Source of the DNA: an uncultured Collinsella sp.
GTDB lineage: Bacteria; Actinomycetota; Coriobacteriia; Coriobacteriales; Coriobacteriaceae
Assembly: GCA_958439425.1 (NCBI GenBank)
Contig: CAUBVH010000011.1
Span: 7,532 to 71,531, forward strand
Length of the DNA: 64,000 nucleotides
Reading direction: 5' to 3'
Shown here in pieces: positions 29,097 through 38,521 of this stretch. The notes beneath the pieces are model-generated. The model searched no databases. It was not told the origin of the DNA and worked only from the letters and a program-made list of their open reading frames with translations. Position 1 is the first letter of the stretch; every line of letters starts with the position of its first letter. Made by a program: the position numbers and the translations under genes.

Positions 29097-29133
29097 AAGG
29101 GCCTCGGTCGAATTCTCGGCCGGGGCCCTTTTC
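29097..29133 (+). terminator. intrinsic terminator after rubredoxin
   Basis: AAGGGCC (29097-29103) pairs with GGCCCTT (29124-29130), with further pairing inside, followed by TTTT. Confidence 0.75.
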
Positions 29134-29200
29134 CTCCGCCCCCAAGGGATCACGGTTGCTGTTGACCGATCCTGTCTGTTGTGAGTCCGACCGACCTTTT

Positions 29201-29338
29201 GTCTCAATCTGTAACATCTAACGGTGGAAATTGGGCCCACTTGTTACATATCGAGACAAACCAAAACCGTCCGGCAGAAGATCTCAATCTGTAACATCTA
29301 GACATCGAAAGCGGGTCTAGATGTTACGGATCGAGACG
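29201..29338. repeat. ATCTGTAACA repeat cluster 1 (2 units)
   Basis: The units are at 29201-29257 and 29281-29338. Each has a left arm GTCTCAATCTGTAACA or ATCTCAATCTGTAACA, exactly 25 variable nt, then a right arm of TGTTACATATCGAGAC or TGTTACGGATCGAGAC type. The two starts are 80 nt apart. The cluster lies between the convergent rubredoxin and mntH genes, at the 3' side of mntH. Confidence 0.9.
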
Positions 29339-29364
29339 TTTGCCTGAGTAGGTGCCCCGCCCCA

Positions 29365-30621
29365 TTACATCCCTGTCAACAACACGACATCGAGAATCGT
29401 CACGATGGCACCGATCCCTACGAGCAGCGCGTTGAGTGGACGCGAATTGGCGTATTTGCCCATGACGCGGGGTGAACTGGTGAGCCGTATGAGCACAAAG
29501 ACCGTAATCGGTAGCTGAAGCGACAGCAGTGCCTGACTCCAGATGAGACCTTCAAAAGGATTTGGGACGACCAGGCACGCCGTCACTGCGCCGACGAAAC
29601 AGGCCGCCACCCCGATCGAGGAATGTCGGTCGTGGATATCGTATTCCTCGTCGAACATGCCCGCAGTGATGGTCCCCGCCGCCATGCCCGCTGTCACGCT
29701 GCTCGATAGTCCCGCGAACAGCAGCGCTACCGCAAAGATGGTCGAGCTCGCCGGGCCCAGAATGGGGGAGAGCGTGGCCGCTGCGACGGCGAGGTCGTCT
29801 ACGACCATGCCGTGCGCAAAGAAGGTCGTTGCGGCCAGGATGACCATGGCCGAGTTGATTGCCCAGCCCACGCCCATCGAAAAGAGCGTGTCGAAGAGCT
29901 CGTAGCGCAGACGCTCTTCGATAACCTGCTCGCCTTGGCCTTCGAAGTGCATGGATTGGATGACCTCGGAGTGCAGAAAAAGGTTGTGTGGCATAACGAC
30001 CGCACCCAGGACACTCACGATAATCGCGGCAGAGCCAGTGGGCATACTGGGCGTGATCCAGCTTGCGGCGGCTTGCGGCCAGTCGACCTTGACTAGTGCA
30101 AGCTCGGCCAAAAACGAGAGTCCTACCACGCCTACGAAGGCGATGATCCAGCGTTCGGCTCGCTTGTAGGAGTTCGTCATGAGCATCGCCATCGATATTG
30201 CCGCCACGATGACGCAGCCCGCACGCACGGGCAGCCCAAAGAGCATTTGAAGGGCAATCGCGCCGCCCAGGACTTCGGCCATGGCGGTGGCGATGGTCGC
30301 GAGATAGGCGCTGCCGAGCACCGCGCGTCCCACGATGCGGGGGAGAAAGCGGGTCGTGGCCTCGGCAAGGCAGGCGCCCGTGGCGATGCCCAAGTGCGCC
30401 GCGTTGTGCTGCAGCACGATGAGCATAATCGTGGACAGCGTGACGATCCACAGCAGCGCGTAGCCAAACTGCGAGCCCGCGGCCATATTGGAGGCCCAGT
30501 TGCCCGGGTCGATAAAGTCGACGGTCACGAGCAGCCCGGGGCCGATATGCCGCGCAATGTCTAGGCCTCCGTGACCGCCGGTGCGCCGGGAACCAAAGTG
30601 TTGTTTGAGATGGTTGAGCAT
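29365..30621 (-). CDS. mntH: Nramp family divalent metal transporter (manganese)
   Basis: This protein has 418 residues from ATG 30621, which follows AGGAGCGCACC. Nramp hallmarks are DPGNWASNMAAGSQFGY (metal site Asp and Asn in helix 1) and GAVVMPHNLFLHSEV (helix 6). About eleven membrane segments are seen. It is a proton-coupled importer of Mn2+ or Fe2+. The gene is alone on its strand and is bracketed on both sides by pairs of the ATCTGTAACA repeat. No Mn riboswitch or MntR box was recognised. Confidence 0.93.
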   Translation of the reverse strand: MLNHLKQHFGSRRTGGHGGLDIARHIGPGLLVTVDFIDPGNWASNMAAGSQFGYALLWIVTLSTIMLIVLQHNAAHLGIATGACLAEATTRFLPRIVGRAVLGSAYLATIATAMAEVLGGAIALQMLFGLPVRAGCVIVAAISMAMLMTNSYKRAERWIIAFVGVVGLSFLAELALVKVDWPQAAASWITPSMPTGSAAIIVSVLGAVVMPHNLFLHSEVIQSMHFEGQGEQVIEERLRYELFDTLFSMGVGWAINSAMVILAATTFFAHGMVVDDLAVAAATLSPILGPASSTIFAVALLFAGLSSSVTAGMAAGTITAGMFDEEYDIHDRHSSIGVAACFVGAVTACLVVPNPFEGLIWSQALLSLQLPITVFVLIRLTSSPRVMGKYANSRPLNALLVGIGAIVTILDVVLLTGM

Positions 30622-30743
30622 GGTGCGCTCCTGTGTGCCGTTTGCTTGACGCCGCAAAGGATACCCGTTTTAAGCTTAAAAGTTAACCAAGACTAACAAA
30701 ATTGTTGTATTTGAATGGGATGGTGAAAGGGGGCTGCCGAAAT

Positions 30744-30894
30744 GTCTCGATCTGTAACAACTAGGGATGGAAATTGGGCCTAGGTGTTACAGATCGAGAC
30801 AGGAAGAAATGGTCCTATGGAATGTCTCTCGAAAACATCTCAATCTGTAACAGTTAGTCGTCGTAATTGGGCCTTCCTGTTACAGATTGAGATG
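30744..30894. repeat. ATCTGTAACA repeat cluster 2 (2 units)
   Basis: The units are at 30744-30800 and 30836-30894, each with a 25-nt interior. The spacing here is 93 nt, the only departure from 80-81. The second unit shows a compensatory change: the left arm CATCTCAATC pairs with the right arm GATTGAGATG. The cluster lies upstream of mntH and about 180 nt upstream of gltB. Confidence 0.9.
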
Positions 30895-31076
30895 TTTGAA
30901 GTGGTGAGCTAACAGGCCGAACTTGGGGCCTATGTTGTCGCCCTTGAGGTCGGCGGTGTCCACTCGTAGGGCGTGCGTTACGCAATTGTTTCGAAACGGG
31001 CAGGAAACACAACGGATCGGCGATACTTCTAGTATGCCTATTCAACTGACTGTCTAACACCAAGGGGAGGATCGCG

Positions 31077-34000
31077 ATGCAGGCAGATTCCGCTCAGCAG
31101 CAGGGCCTTTATCGCCCCGAATTCGACCACGATGCATGTGGCATCGGCGCGCTTGCCGATATCAACGGTGAGCGCCATCACCAGATTCTGGACGATGCAC
31201 TGTCCATTCTGGTCAACTTGGAGCACCGCGGCGGCACGGGACTCGAGAAGAACACCGGCGACGGCGCTGGCATCCTGTTCCAGGTTCCGCATCACTTTTT
31301 CCGTAAAGAGGCTCAAAAGTGCGGCCAGATTCTGCCGACAGAGGGCGACTATGGCGTGGCCATGCTGTTCTTCCCGCAGGACGACAAGGGCGTGGAGGAT
31401 GCCCGCCGCGTGTTTGAGGAGGGCTGCGCCGAGGCCGGCATGCCGCTGCTCTTTTGGCGCGAGGTGCCGGTCGACCCGCACGACCTGGGCGAGACGGCCC
31501 GCGCCTGCATGCCTACTATCCTGCAGGCCTTCCTGGGCCGTCCGGACGACACGCCCGCCGGCGATGCCTTTGAGCGTCGCCTGTACGTGTGCCGCCGCAC
31601 CATCGAAAAAAAGGCCGACGCCGAGTTTGCCCTGCGCGACAAGATCTTCTATGTGTGCTCCATGAGCTCGCGCACCATCGTGTACAAGGGCATGCTGGTT
31701 GCCACGCAAATGCGCCACTTCTTCATCGATCTTAACGACGCCGCCGTCAAGACGGCCGTAGCACTCGTCCACTCGCGCTACTCCACCAACACCACGCCCA
31801 GCTGGGAGCGCGCGCACCCCAACCGCTTCATCATCCACAACGGCGAGATCAACACCCTCAAGGGCAACGTCAACTGGATCCGCGCCCGCGAGCCCAACCT
31901 GTACAGCCCCGTGCTGCAGCACGATCTTGAGCGCGTGATGCCCATCATCAACCGCGAGGGCTCCGACTCCGCGATTCTGGACAACGTGCTCGAGTTCCTG
32001 GTCATGAACGGTCGCCCGCTCACGCGTGCCGCGTCCATGTTGCTGCCCGAGCCGTGGGATCACAACGACAGCCTGAGCGAGGAGCGCCGCGCCTACGACG
32101 CTTACCAGTCCATGCTCATGGAGCCGTGGGATGGCCCGGCGGCCATCGCCTTTACCGACGGTCGCACGCTGGGCGCCGCCCTCGACCGTAACGGCCTGCG
32201 TCCCGCCCGCTACTATGTGACGCGCGACGGCCGCTTTATGCTGGCAAGCGAGGTGGGCACCATCGAGGTGCGCCCCGAGAACATCCTGACGAGTGGCTGT
32301 CTGGGGCCGGGCCAGATGCTCGAGGTCGACTTTGCCCGCGGGCGTGTCATCTACAACGATGAGCTGCGCACCCGTTACGCCAAGGAAAAGCCCTACCGTG
32401 ATTGGATTGCCGAGGAGACGCTGACCGTTGACGCGCTCGATGAGCCCGTTGCGGCAACACCCGCCGAGGACGCCGAGGTGCCTGCCGCCGTGCGCATGGC
32501 CAAGCTCGGCTATCACTGGGATGATGTTGACGAGGTCGTGCGCCCCATGGCCCAGCAGGGCAAGGCCCCGCTCGCCTCGATGGGTATCGATGCGCCGCTG
32601 GCCTGTCTGTCCAAGAAGACGCGTTCGTTCTTTGACTACTTCTATCAGCTGTTCGCCCAGGTCACGAACCCGCCCATCGACGCCCTGCGCGAGCATATGG
32701 TCACCTCGACCACGCTTTACCTGGGCAACCACGGCAACCTGCTCGAGGACTCCCGTACGGCCTGCCAGCTGGTTCGCCTGGAGCGCCCGTTGTTCAACGA
32801 GGAGGAGTTCGAGCATATCTGCGCCATCGACCGTGTTGGCTTTAAGACCCGCCGTTTCCGTGCCGTGTACTGCCGCGATGCCGGCGAGGGCGCGCTGCAG
32901 GCTGCGCTCAAGCAGCTTGCAGAGGACGTTGAGGCTGCGGTCCGCGACGGCGTGAACATCGTGGTGTTGAGCGATCGAGCCGCGGCGGGCGAGGTGCCCG
33001 TTCCATCGCTGCTCGCCGTGGGCTGTGTGCACAACCACCTGATCCGCGCCGGCGTGCGCACCTTTGCCGACATCGTGGTGGAGTGCGGCGACGCCGTGTC
33101 CCCGCACGACTTTGCGGCGCTGGTGGGCTACTCCGCGAGCGGCATCTACCCGTACAACGCGCATGCGTGCATCCGCGGTCTGGCGGCACGCGGCGACCTG
33201 GACGTGACGGCCGAGCAGGGCATCGCCAACTTCAACAAGGCTGCGACCGCCGGCATCGTCTCCATCATGTCCAAGATGGGCATCTCCACGGTGCAGAGCT
33301 ACCATTCGGCGCAGATCTTCGAGGCCGTGGGCTTTACGCCGGAGTTCGTCAACGCGTACTTCGCCGGCACGGTGAGCCGTGTGGGCGGTATGGGTGTCGA
33401 GGACGTTGAGCGCGAGCAAAACGAGCGCTACGACGCCGCGCTCGCTATCCTTAAGAGCTCGGCTCCCGATCAGCTGCCCACGCTGGGCCTGACCAAGTGG
33501 CGTCCGCTCGGCGGCGAGGATCACCTCATCGATCCGCAGACTGTCTACTTGCTGCAGACCGCCTGCCGTGAGGACAGCTACGACACCTTTAAGGAGTACA
33601 GCGCCCGCCTGCACCGCACCGGCCGTGCCGTGCGCCTGCGCGACCTGCTGGACTTTGATGCCAGCGGTCGCACTCCGGTGGCACTCGACGAGGTCGAGCC
33701 CGCGCTCAACATCGTCCGCCGCTTTAACACCGGCGCCATGTCGTATGGCTCCATCAGCAAAGAGGCACACGAGTGCATGGCCATCGCCATGAACCGCCTG
33801 CACGGCCGTTCCAACTCCGGCGAGGGCGGTGAGGATCCGCGTCGCGAGACCCCGCTGGCTAACGGTGACTCCAAGAACTCCGCCATCAAGCAGGTAGCAA
33901 GCGCGCGCTTTGGCGTGACGAGCCGCTACCTGTGCAGTGCCTTCGAGATTCAGATCAAGATGGCCCAGGGCGCCAAGCCCGGCGAGGGCGGACACCTGCC

Positions 34001-35762
34001 CGGCAAGAAGGTCTACCCCTGGATCGCCGAGGTCCGTCAGTCCACGCCCGGCATCGGCCTGATCTCGCCTCCGCCGCACCACGACATCTACTCTATCGAG
34101 GACCTAGCAGAGCTGATCTTTGACCTTAAGAACGCCAACCCCGGCGCACGCGTGTCGGTCAAGCTGGTCAGCGAGGCCGGCGTCGGCACCATCGCCACCG
34201 GTGTGGCCAAGGGTGCTGCCGACAAGATCTTGATCAGCGGCCACAATGGCGGCTCAGGTGCCGCTGCGCGCGACTCTATCTGGCACGCGGGTCTGCCGCT
34301 GGAGCTTGGCCTTGCCGAGGCCCAGCAGACGCTGCTGCAAAACGGTCTGCGCTCACGCGTGGTGCTCGAGGCCGACGGCAAGCTCATGGACGGCACCGAT
34401 GTTGCCGTCGCCTGCCTGTTGGGCGCCGAGGAGTTTGGTTTTGCGACCATGCCGCTCATCTCCATGGGCTGCCTCATGCAGCGCGACTGCCAGCAGGACA
34501 CCTGCCCGGCCGGTATCGCTACGCAAAATTGCCGCCTGCGTCGCGGCTTCCGTGGCAAGCCCGAGCACGTTGAGCACTTTATGCTCTTTGTTGCCGAGCA
34601 GCTGCGCGAGGTCATGGCGAGCCTGGGCTTCCGCACCGTCGACGAGATGGTCGGCCATCCCGAGTGCTTGCGCCAGATCGAGGTCCCGGGCAACCGCAAG
34701 GCCAACCTGCTCGATCTGACGCCCGTGCTGGCGAGCGCGACCTGCGAGTTCGGTGCCCATATTCCGGGCGCCGACGGTCGCCACTTCCTGCCGCAGATGG
34801 CCGCGGACAGCGAGCTCGACAAGACGCTCGACTCCACGTTGTTTGTGCCCTATACGGCCGATGCCCGTGCGCACCTGCGTCCGATTCGCTTCCGTGCCGA
34901 TATCGCCAACGTCAACCGCTGCGTGGGCACCATCCTGGGCAACGCGGTGACCAAGGCGCATCCCGAGGGCCTGCCCGCCGGCTCCATCACCATCGATTGC
35001 GATGGTTCGGCCGGTCAGAGCTTTGGCGCCTTCCTGCCGCGCGGTATTACGCTCAACGTGTGCGGCGACGCCAACGACTACTTTGGCAAGGGCCTTTCGG
35101 GCGGCGAGGTGTCGGTGCGCCCCAACCCGCATGCGACCTACAAGTTCGACGAGAACATCATCGTGGGCAACGTTGCGTTCTTTGGTGCCACGAGCGGCCG
35201 CGGCTTCATTAACGGTCTTGCCGGCCAGCGTTTTGCCGTGCGCAACTCCGGTGCCACGGTGGTGGTCGAGGGCTGCGGCAACCATGGCTGCGAATACATG
35301 ACGGGCGGTCTGGCGCTCATCCTGGGCGAGGTCGGGCAGAATTTTGCCGCCGGCATGACAGGCGGCGTGGCCTACGTCTTTGACCAGTACGGCACACTCA
35401 ATGCCCGCGTGAACCACGAGAGCGTTGATCTCAAGGCCCCGACGGCCGGCGAGCTGGCGCAGATTCGCGAGCTCATCCAGGAGCACGTGGACGCTACGCA
35501 GAGCCCGCGCGGCATCAAGCTGCTCTACAGCTTTGAAACGATGAGCAAGCACTTTGTGAAGGTCATTCCGACCGAGTATGAGCGCGTGCTGGCGATTGTC
35601 GCCGCGGGCGAGGCTGCCGGAAAGACGCATGCGCAGGCTGAGGAGCTGGCGTTTGACATTGTGACCGGTCGCGCGAGTGCCGCTGATGTCGCTCGCTTTG
35701 ATGTTGCGGGCGCTGCGTCCGTGGCTGCCGGCTCTGTTGCTTCGACCAAGAAGGAGGCGTAA
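31077..35762 (+). CDS. gltB: glutamate synthase large subunit
   Basis: This has 1561 residues; the ATG at 31077 follows GGGGAGGATCGCG. A class II glutaminase domain begins at the Cys of HDACGIGALAD (about residue 22 after a short propeptide) and runs to about 430. The central domain is followed by the FMN/synthase domain with GAMSYGSISKEAHE (about 884) and HNGGSGAA (about 1056). The 3Fe-4S cysteines are in CLMQRDCQQDTCPAG (about 1132-1146), and a C-terminal beta-helix of GxGxG repeats completes it. It makes glutamate from glutamine and 2-oxoglutarate, with gltD just downstream. Confidence 0.97.
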   Translation: MQADSAQQQGLYRPEFDHDACGIGALADINGERHHQILDDALSILVNLEHRGGTGLEKNTGDGAGILFQVPHHFFRKEAQKCGQILPTEGDYGVAMLFFPQDDKGVEDARRVFEEGCAEAGMPLLFWREVPVDPHDLGETARACMPTILQAFLGRPDDTPAGDAFERRLYVCRRTIEKKADAEFALRDKIFYVCSMSSRTIVYKGMLVATQMRHFFIDLNDAAVKTAVALVHSRYSTNTTPSWERAHPNRFIIHNGEINTLKGNVNWIRAREPNLYSPVLQHDLERVMPIINREGSDSAILDNVLEFLVMNGRPLTRAASMLLPEPWDHNDSLSEERRAYDAYQSMLMEPWDGPAAIAFTDGRTLGAALDRNGLRPARYYVTRDGRFMLASEVGTIEVRPENILTSGCLGPGQMLEVDFARGRVIYNDELRTRYAKEKPYRDWIAEETLTVDALDEPVAATPAEDAEVPAAVRMAKLGYHWDDVDEVVRPMAQQGKAPLASMGIDAPLACLSKKTRSFFDYFYQLFAQVTNPPIDALREHMVTSTTLYLGNHGNLLEDSRTACQLVRLERPLFNEEEFEHICAIDRVGFKTRRFRAVYCRDAGEGALQAALKQLAEDVEAAVRDGVNIVVLSDRAAAGEVPVPSLLAVGCVHNHLIRAGVRTFADIVVECGDAVSPHDFAALVGYSASGIYPYNAHACIRGLAARGDLDVTAEQGIANFNKAATAGIVSIMSKMGISTVQSYHSAQIFEAVGFTPEFVNAYFAGTVSRVGGMGVEDVEREQNERYDAALAILKSSAPDQLPTLGLTKWRPLGGEDHLIDPQTVYLLQTACREDSYDTFKEYSARLHRTGRAVRLRDLLDFDASGRTPVALDEVEPALNIVRRFNTGAMSYGSISKEAHECMAIAMNRLHGRSNSGEGGEDPRRETPLANGDSKNSAIKQVASARFGVTSRYLCSAFEIQIKMAQGAKPGEGGHLPGKKVYPWIAEVRQSTPGIGLISPPPHHDIYSIEDLAELIFDLKNANPGARVSVKLVSEAGVGTIATGVAKGAADKILISGHNGGSGAAARDSIWHAGLPLELGLAEAQQTLLQNGLRSRVVLEADGKLMDGTDVAVACLLGAEEFGFATMPLISMGCLMQRDCQQDTCPAGIATQNCRLRRGFRGKPEHVEHFMLFVAEQLREVMASLGFRTVDEMVGHPECLRQIEVPGNRKANLLDLTPVLASATCEFGAHIPGADGRHFLPQMAADSELDKTLDSTLFVPYTADARAHLRPIRFRADIANVNRCVGTILGNAVTKAHPEGLPAGSITIDCDGSAGQSFGAFLPRGITLNVCGDANDYFGKGLSGGEVSVRPNPHATYKFDENIIVGNVAFFGATSGRGFINGLAGQRFAVRNSGATVVVEGCGNHGCEYMTGGLALILGEVGQNFAAGMTGGVAYVFDQYGTLNARVNHESVDLKAPTAGELAQIRELIQEHVDATQSPRGIKLLYSFETMSKHFVKVIPTEYERVLAIVAAGEAAGKTHAQAEELAFDIVTGRASAADVARFDVAGAASVAAGSVASTKKEA

Positions 35763-35767
35763 GTGCC

Positions 35768-37249
35768 ATGGGTAAGCCCGGTGCTTTTCTTGATATCGAT
35801 CGCGTGACCCACGAGCTGCGCCCCGTGGAGGAGCGCAGCCATGATTTTGATCCGCTGTACGTGGAGCTCGATGACGATGCGCGTCGCGCCCAGGCGAGCC
35901 GCTGCATGATGTGCGGCGTGGCGTTTTGCCAGATGGGCGCGAGCTTTGGCAAGGCACGTCCGAGCGGCTGCCCGCTGCATAACCTGATTCCCGAGTGGAA
36001 TGAGCTGGTGTACCGCGGCCGCTGGGACGAGGCTGCCGAGCGCCTGTCACTCACCTCGCCCATGCCCGAGTTCACGAGTCGCGTGTGCCCGGCGCTGTGC
36101 GAGGCCGCGTGCAACCTGGGTTCGGTCGATGGCCAGCCCACGACGATCCATGACAACGAGCGTGCGATCAGCGACCATGAGTGGGCAAATGGCGGCCCGC
36201 GTCGCTTTGAACCGGCAGGGAAGGGCGCACCCACGGTTGCCGTGGTGGGCTCCGGTCCTGCTGGTCTGGTGGCAGCATGGGAGCTTGCGCGTCGTGGCGC
36301 CCGCGTGACGGTGTTTGAGCGAGACGATCGCCCGGGCGGTCTGCTTATGTACGGCATTCCCAACATGAAACTCGAGAAGTCCGTGGTCGAGCGTCGCGTG
36401 GCGCTCATGCGCGAGCTGGGCATTGTGTTTGAGCTGGATGCCGATGTGAACGATCCCAAGGTTGCCGCCAAGCTCGATGACTTTGACGCCGTCGTGGTGG
36501 CTGCCGGCGCTCGTGCGCCCCGCGGTCTTTCGGCTGCGAACGTGGATGCTCCGGGCGTGGTGTACGCGGTGGACTACCTGACGGCTTCGACCGTCTCGGT
36601 GCTCGATGGCGGCGAGCCTGCGGTGAACGCGCGCGGTCTGGACGTCGTGGTCATTGGCGGCGGCGATACCGGCAACGACTGCGTGGGTACCGCCGTGCGT
36701 CAGGGTGCGCGCAGCGTGCGCCAGTTTGAGTTCTTGCCGGCTGCGCCCTATAAGCGCACGGCGAGCAACCCCTGGCCGCAGTGGCCAAACGTTAAGAAGA
36801 CCGACTACGGCCAGCAGGAGGCTATCGCTGCGATGGGTGGCGAGATGCGTGCCTGGGGCGTGGATACGCTCGAGGTGCTGCTGGACAAGAAGGGTGCGGC
36901 TGCGGGTCTGCGCGTGGTCGATCTGGACTGGTCGGCGGGAAAGCCCGAGCGCATCGCGGGCTCCGAGCACGAGGTGCCGGCGCAGCTGGTGCTCATCGCC
37001 TGCGGCTTTACGGGTCCCGAGCATGGCGTGTTCGATGCGGTGGGCGTGCCTGTTGCCACCGCTGGTCGTCCGCTGCCGGTGATGGCTGCCGAGGGCTCGC
37101 ACCTCGCGGCTCGCACGGAGGGTGTCGCCGCGGATGCCGCGCCGGTGTATGTGGCCGGTGACGCCCGCAACGGCAGCTCGCTCGTTGTGAGTGCTATGGC
37201 CGATGCCCTGGCCTGCGCAGCCGAAGTCGCCGAGGCGCTGGAGCTGTAA
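35768..37249 (+). CDS. gltD: glutamate synthase small subunit
   Basis: This 493-residue iron-sulfur flavoprotein feeds NADPH electrons to GltB. An N-terminal cysteine domain for 4Fe-4S clusters is visible (ASRCMMCGVAFCQMG, SGCPLHNLIPEWN, RVCPALCEAACNLG). It is followed by FAD binding (VAVVGSGPAGLVAAWELARRG), GGLLMYGIPNMKLEK, NAD(P) binding (VVVIGGGDTGNDCVGTA) and the final FAD motif YVAGDARNGSSLVV. It starts 5 nt after gltB. Confidence 0.97.
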   Translation: MGKPGAFLDIDRVTHELRPVEERSHDFDPLYVELDDDARRAQASRCMMCGVAFCQMGASFGKARPSGCPLHNLIPEWNELVYRGRWDEAAERLSLTSPMPEFTSRVCPALCEAACNLGSVDGQPTTIHDNERAISDHEWANGGPRRFEPAGKGAPTVAVVGSGPAGLVAAWELARRGARVTVFERDDRPGGLLMYGIPNMKLEKSVVERRVALMRELGIVFELDADVNDPKVAAKLDDFDAVVVAAGARAPRGLSAANVDAPGVVYAVDYLTASTVSVLDGGEPAVNARGLDVVVIGGGDTGNDCVGTAVRQGARSVRQFEFLPAAPYKRTASNPWPQWPNVKKTDYGQQEAIAAMGGEMRAWGVDTLEVLLDKKGAAAGLRVVDLDWSAGKPERIAGSEHEVPAQLVLIACGFTGPEHGVFDAVGVPVATAGRPLPVMAAEGSHLAARTEGVAADAAPVYVAGDARNGSSLVVSAMADALACAAEVAEALEL

Positions 37250-37260
37250 AGTAGTCATTC

Positions 37261-37298
37261 AAGAACGTCCCCAACGACTAGTCATTGGGGACGTTCTT
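37261..37298 (+). terminator. long palindrome with T run after gltD (repeat C, copy 1)
   Basis: AAGAACGTCCCCAACGACTA and its near-perfect inverse TAGTCATTGGGGACGTTCTT (one mismatch pair) form a 38-nt palindrome followed by TTTTTT, so it serves as the gltBD terminator. A half copy, GTCTAGTCGTTGGGGACA, follows at 37303-37320, and a third, degenerate one lies at 63916-63945. Confidence 0.8.
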
Positions 37299-37320
37299 TT
37301 TTGTCTAGTCGTTGGGGACA

Positions 37321-37614
37321 CTCTTTGCGAGCGATTTGCTCGTTTATCGACGTACGGGTGTTCATTTGTCGACTTCTTGGGCTGTGGTCACCTGTTGTTT
37401 CTGTGGTGGCTGCGGGCATCTGGCTCAAATGAGCGGGTTGGCTGTCTATGTCTACCTGCGGTTTCGTTGCGGTGCGCTCATTCGGTCAAGTGTCCCGTCA
37501 AGTGTTTGGTTAGCATCTGGTTTGCAGTCGAAGGCCTATTTTGCCCGCGCTTGCCTCGGTTGCTCGCCCTCCTCGTAAGCTCAAATTGAGGTCCATCAGT
37601 TTGAGGAGGATGCT
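37321..37614. other. gene-free stretch before the 37615 gene
   Basis: About 290 nt with no supported gene. Forward ORFs cross it but have no ribosome site and an atypical Cys/Val/Leu-rich composition. The GAGGAGG at 37606-37612 belongs to the next gene. Confidence 0.6.
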
Positions 37615-38322
37615 ATGACTGACCAAATTTATGACCGAGCAGAGCTGGCCGAAGCCGTCGGCAACGATATTGCCGACATGGCTCACTTTTGGATGCTGCG
37701 GAAGTTTCAATTCCTGGAGCCGGCGCGCGAGCAGTTCGAGATTATCGTCGATCCGTGGCTCAGCTATTGCGAGGAACCTTCTCAAAACGAAATCATGGCC
37801 TACAACATGGCGTTTACCGATTGGATGCTGTTTGAGCGCCCCTATTACCACGGCAAGACGCTGTTGGAGCTGTATGTGGACGAGCCGCCGGCGTCAATTT
37901 CTCCTGCTTCGCTCGGGCGACTTAAGCAGGTGCGTGACACGCAGTATTTCTCGCGCTTTGGCATTTTGGACAAGAATCCTGCGTCCGGCATGGTCGTGCT
38001 GAAGGACACGCGCACCGACCGTCGCTTTGATGTCTACGACCCACATATCGTGCAAAAGGAACACTGGAATGATGGCGCAATTGCGGTACGCCTTGCCTGC
38101 GCTGACGATGTCTGGCTGGCGGCGGGGCAGCTCTACCTGTATGACATCGCGCGCCTGAGTGACACAGCGGTCGACGGGCCGGGCGCGGTGCATCCCGAGG
38201 ACCTACAGGACGGTTTCGACACCTCGTGCATCAGCTTCTTTTTGCGCCTGGTCCGCGACATCATGGGCGCCCAGGGGCGGTACGTGAAGTCACTCAACAT
38301 CTACGAGCAGGAGTGGGAGTAG
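37615..38322 (+). CDS. hypothetical protein, soluble, 235 residues
   Basis: The start ATG 37615 has an excellent site (TTTGAGGAGGATGCT) and codon use matches the surrounding genes. The protein has no signal peptide or membrane helix. It is rich in aromatic and acidic residues, with blocks such as YCEEPSQNEIMAYNMAFTDWMLFERPYYHG, ILDKNPASGMVVLKDTRTDRRFDVYDPHIV and DDVWLAAGQLYLYDIARL; the second resembles a small beta-barrel. I do not recognise the family. It lies between gltBD and the repeat-flanked AbiEi-like gene. Confidence 0.8.
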   Translation: MTDQIYDRAELAEAVGNDIADMAHFWMLRKFQFLEPAREQFEIIVDPWLSYCEEPSQNEIMAYNMAFTDWMLFERPYYHGKTLLELYVDEPPASISPASLGRLKQVRDTQYFSRFGILDKNPASGMVVLKDTRTDRRFDVYDPHIVQKEHWNDGAIAVRLACADDVWLAAGQLYLYDIARLSDTAVDGPGAVHPEDLQDGFDTSCISFFLRLVRDIMGAQGRYVKSLNIYEQEWE

Positions 38323-38363
38323 GGGGGTGGGCAGTTGTCGCCTGCCTTGCCTTCTGCCTTTCT

Positions 38364-38501
38364 GTCTTGATCTGTAACGTTTAGGGACAAAAAATCGGTC
38401 TTCCTGTTACAGATTGAGACAAAGAGGTGCAATGCTGCACGAATGTCTCGATCTGTAACATCTAGCGGCCAAAAATCGGTCTTCTTGTTACAGATCAAGA
38501 C
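38364..38501. repeat. ATCTGTAACA repeat cluster 3 (2 units)
   Basis: The units are at 38364-38420 and 38445-38501, spaced 81 nt apart, each with a 25-nt interior. The two interiors are alike in their right halves (AAAAATCGGTCTTC). The last arm ends 20 nt before the start of the AbiEi/DUF559-like gene. The 24-nt inter-unit spacer contains GTGCAATGCTGCAC, itself a palindrome. Confidence 0.9.
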
Positions 38502-38521
38502 GTTTGTCGGTGGAGGCAACG

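Noticed and set aside
31038..34082. 1014-codon minus-strand ORF opposite gltB
   Set aside because: Shadow of gltB with no recognisable domain and atypical composition.
37191..37589. Forward ORFs between gltD and the 37615 gene
   Set aside because: They begin inside gltD or the palindrome, lack ribosome sites and have odd Cys/Leu-rich composition.
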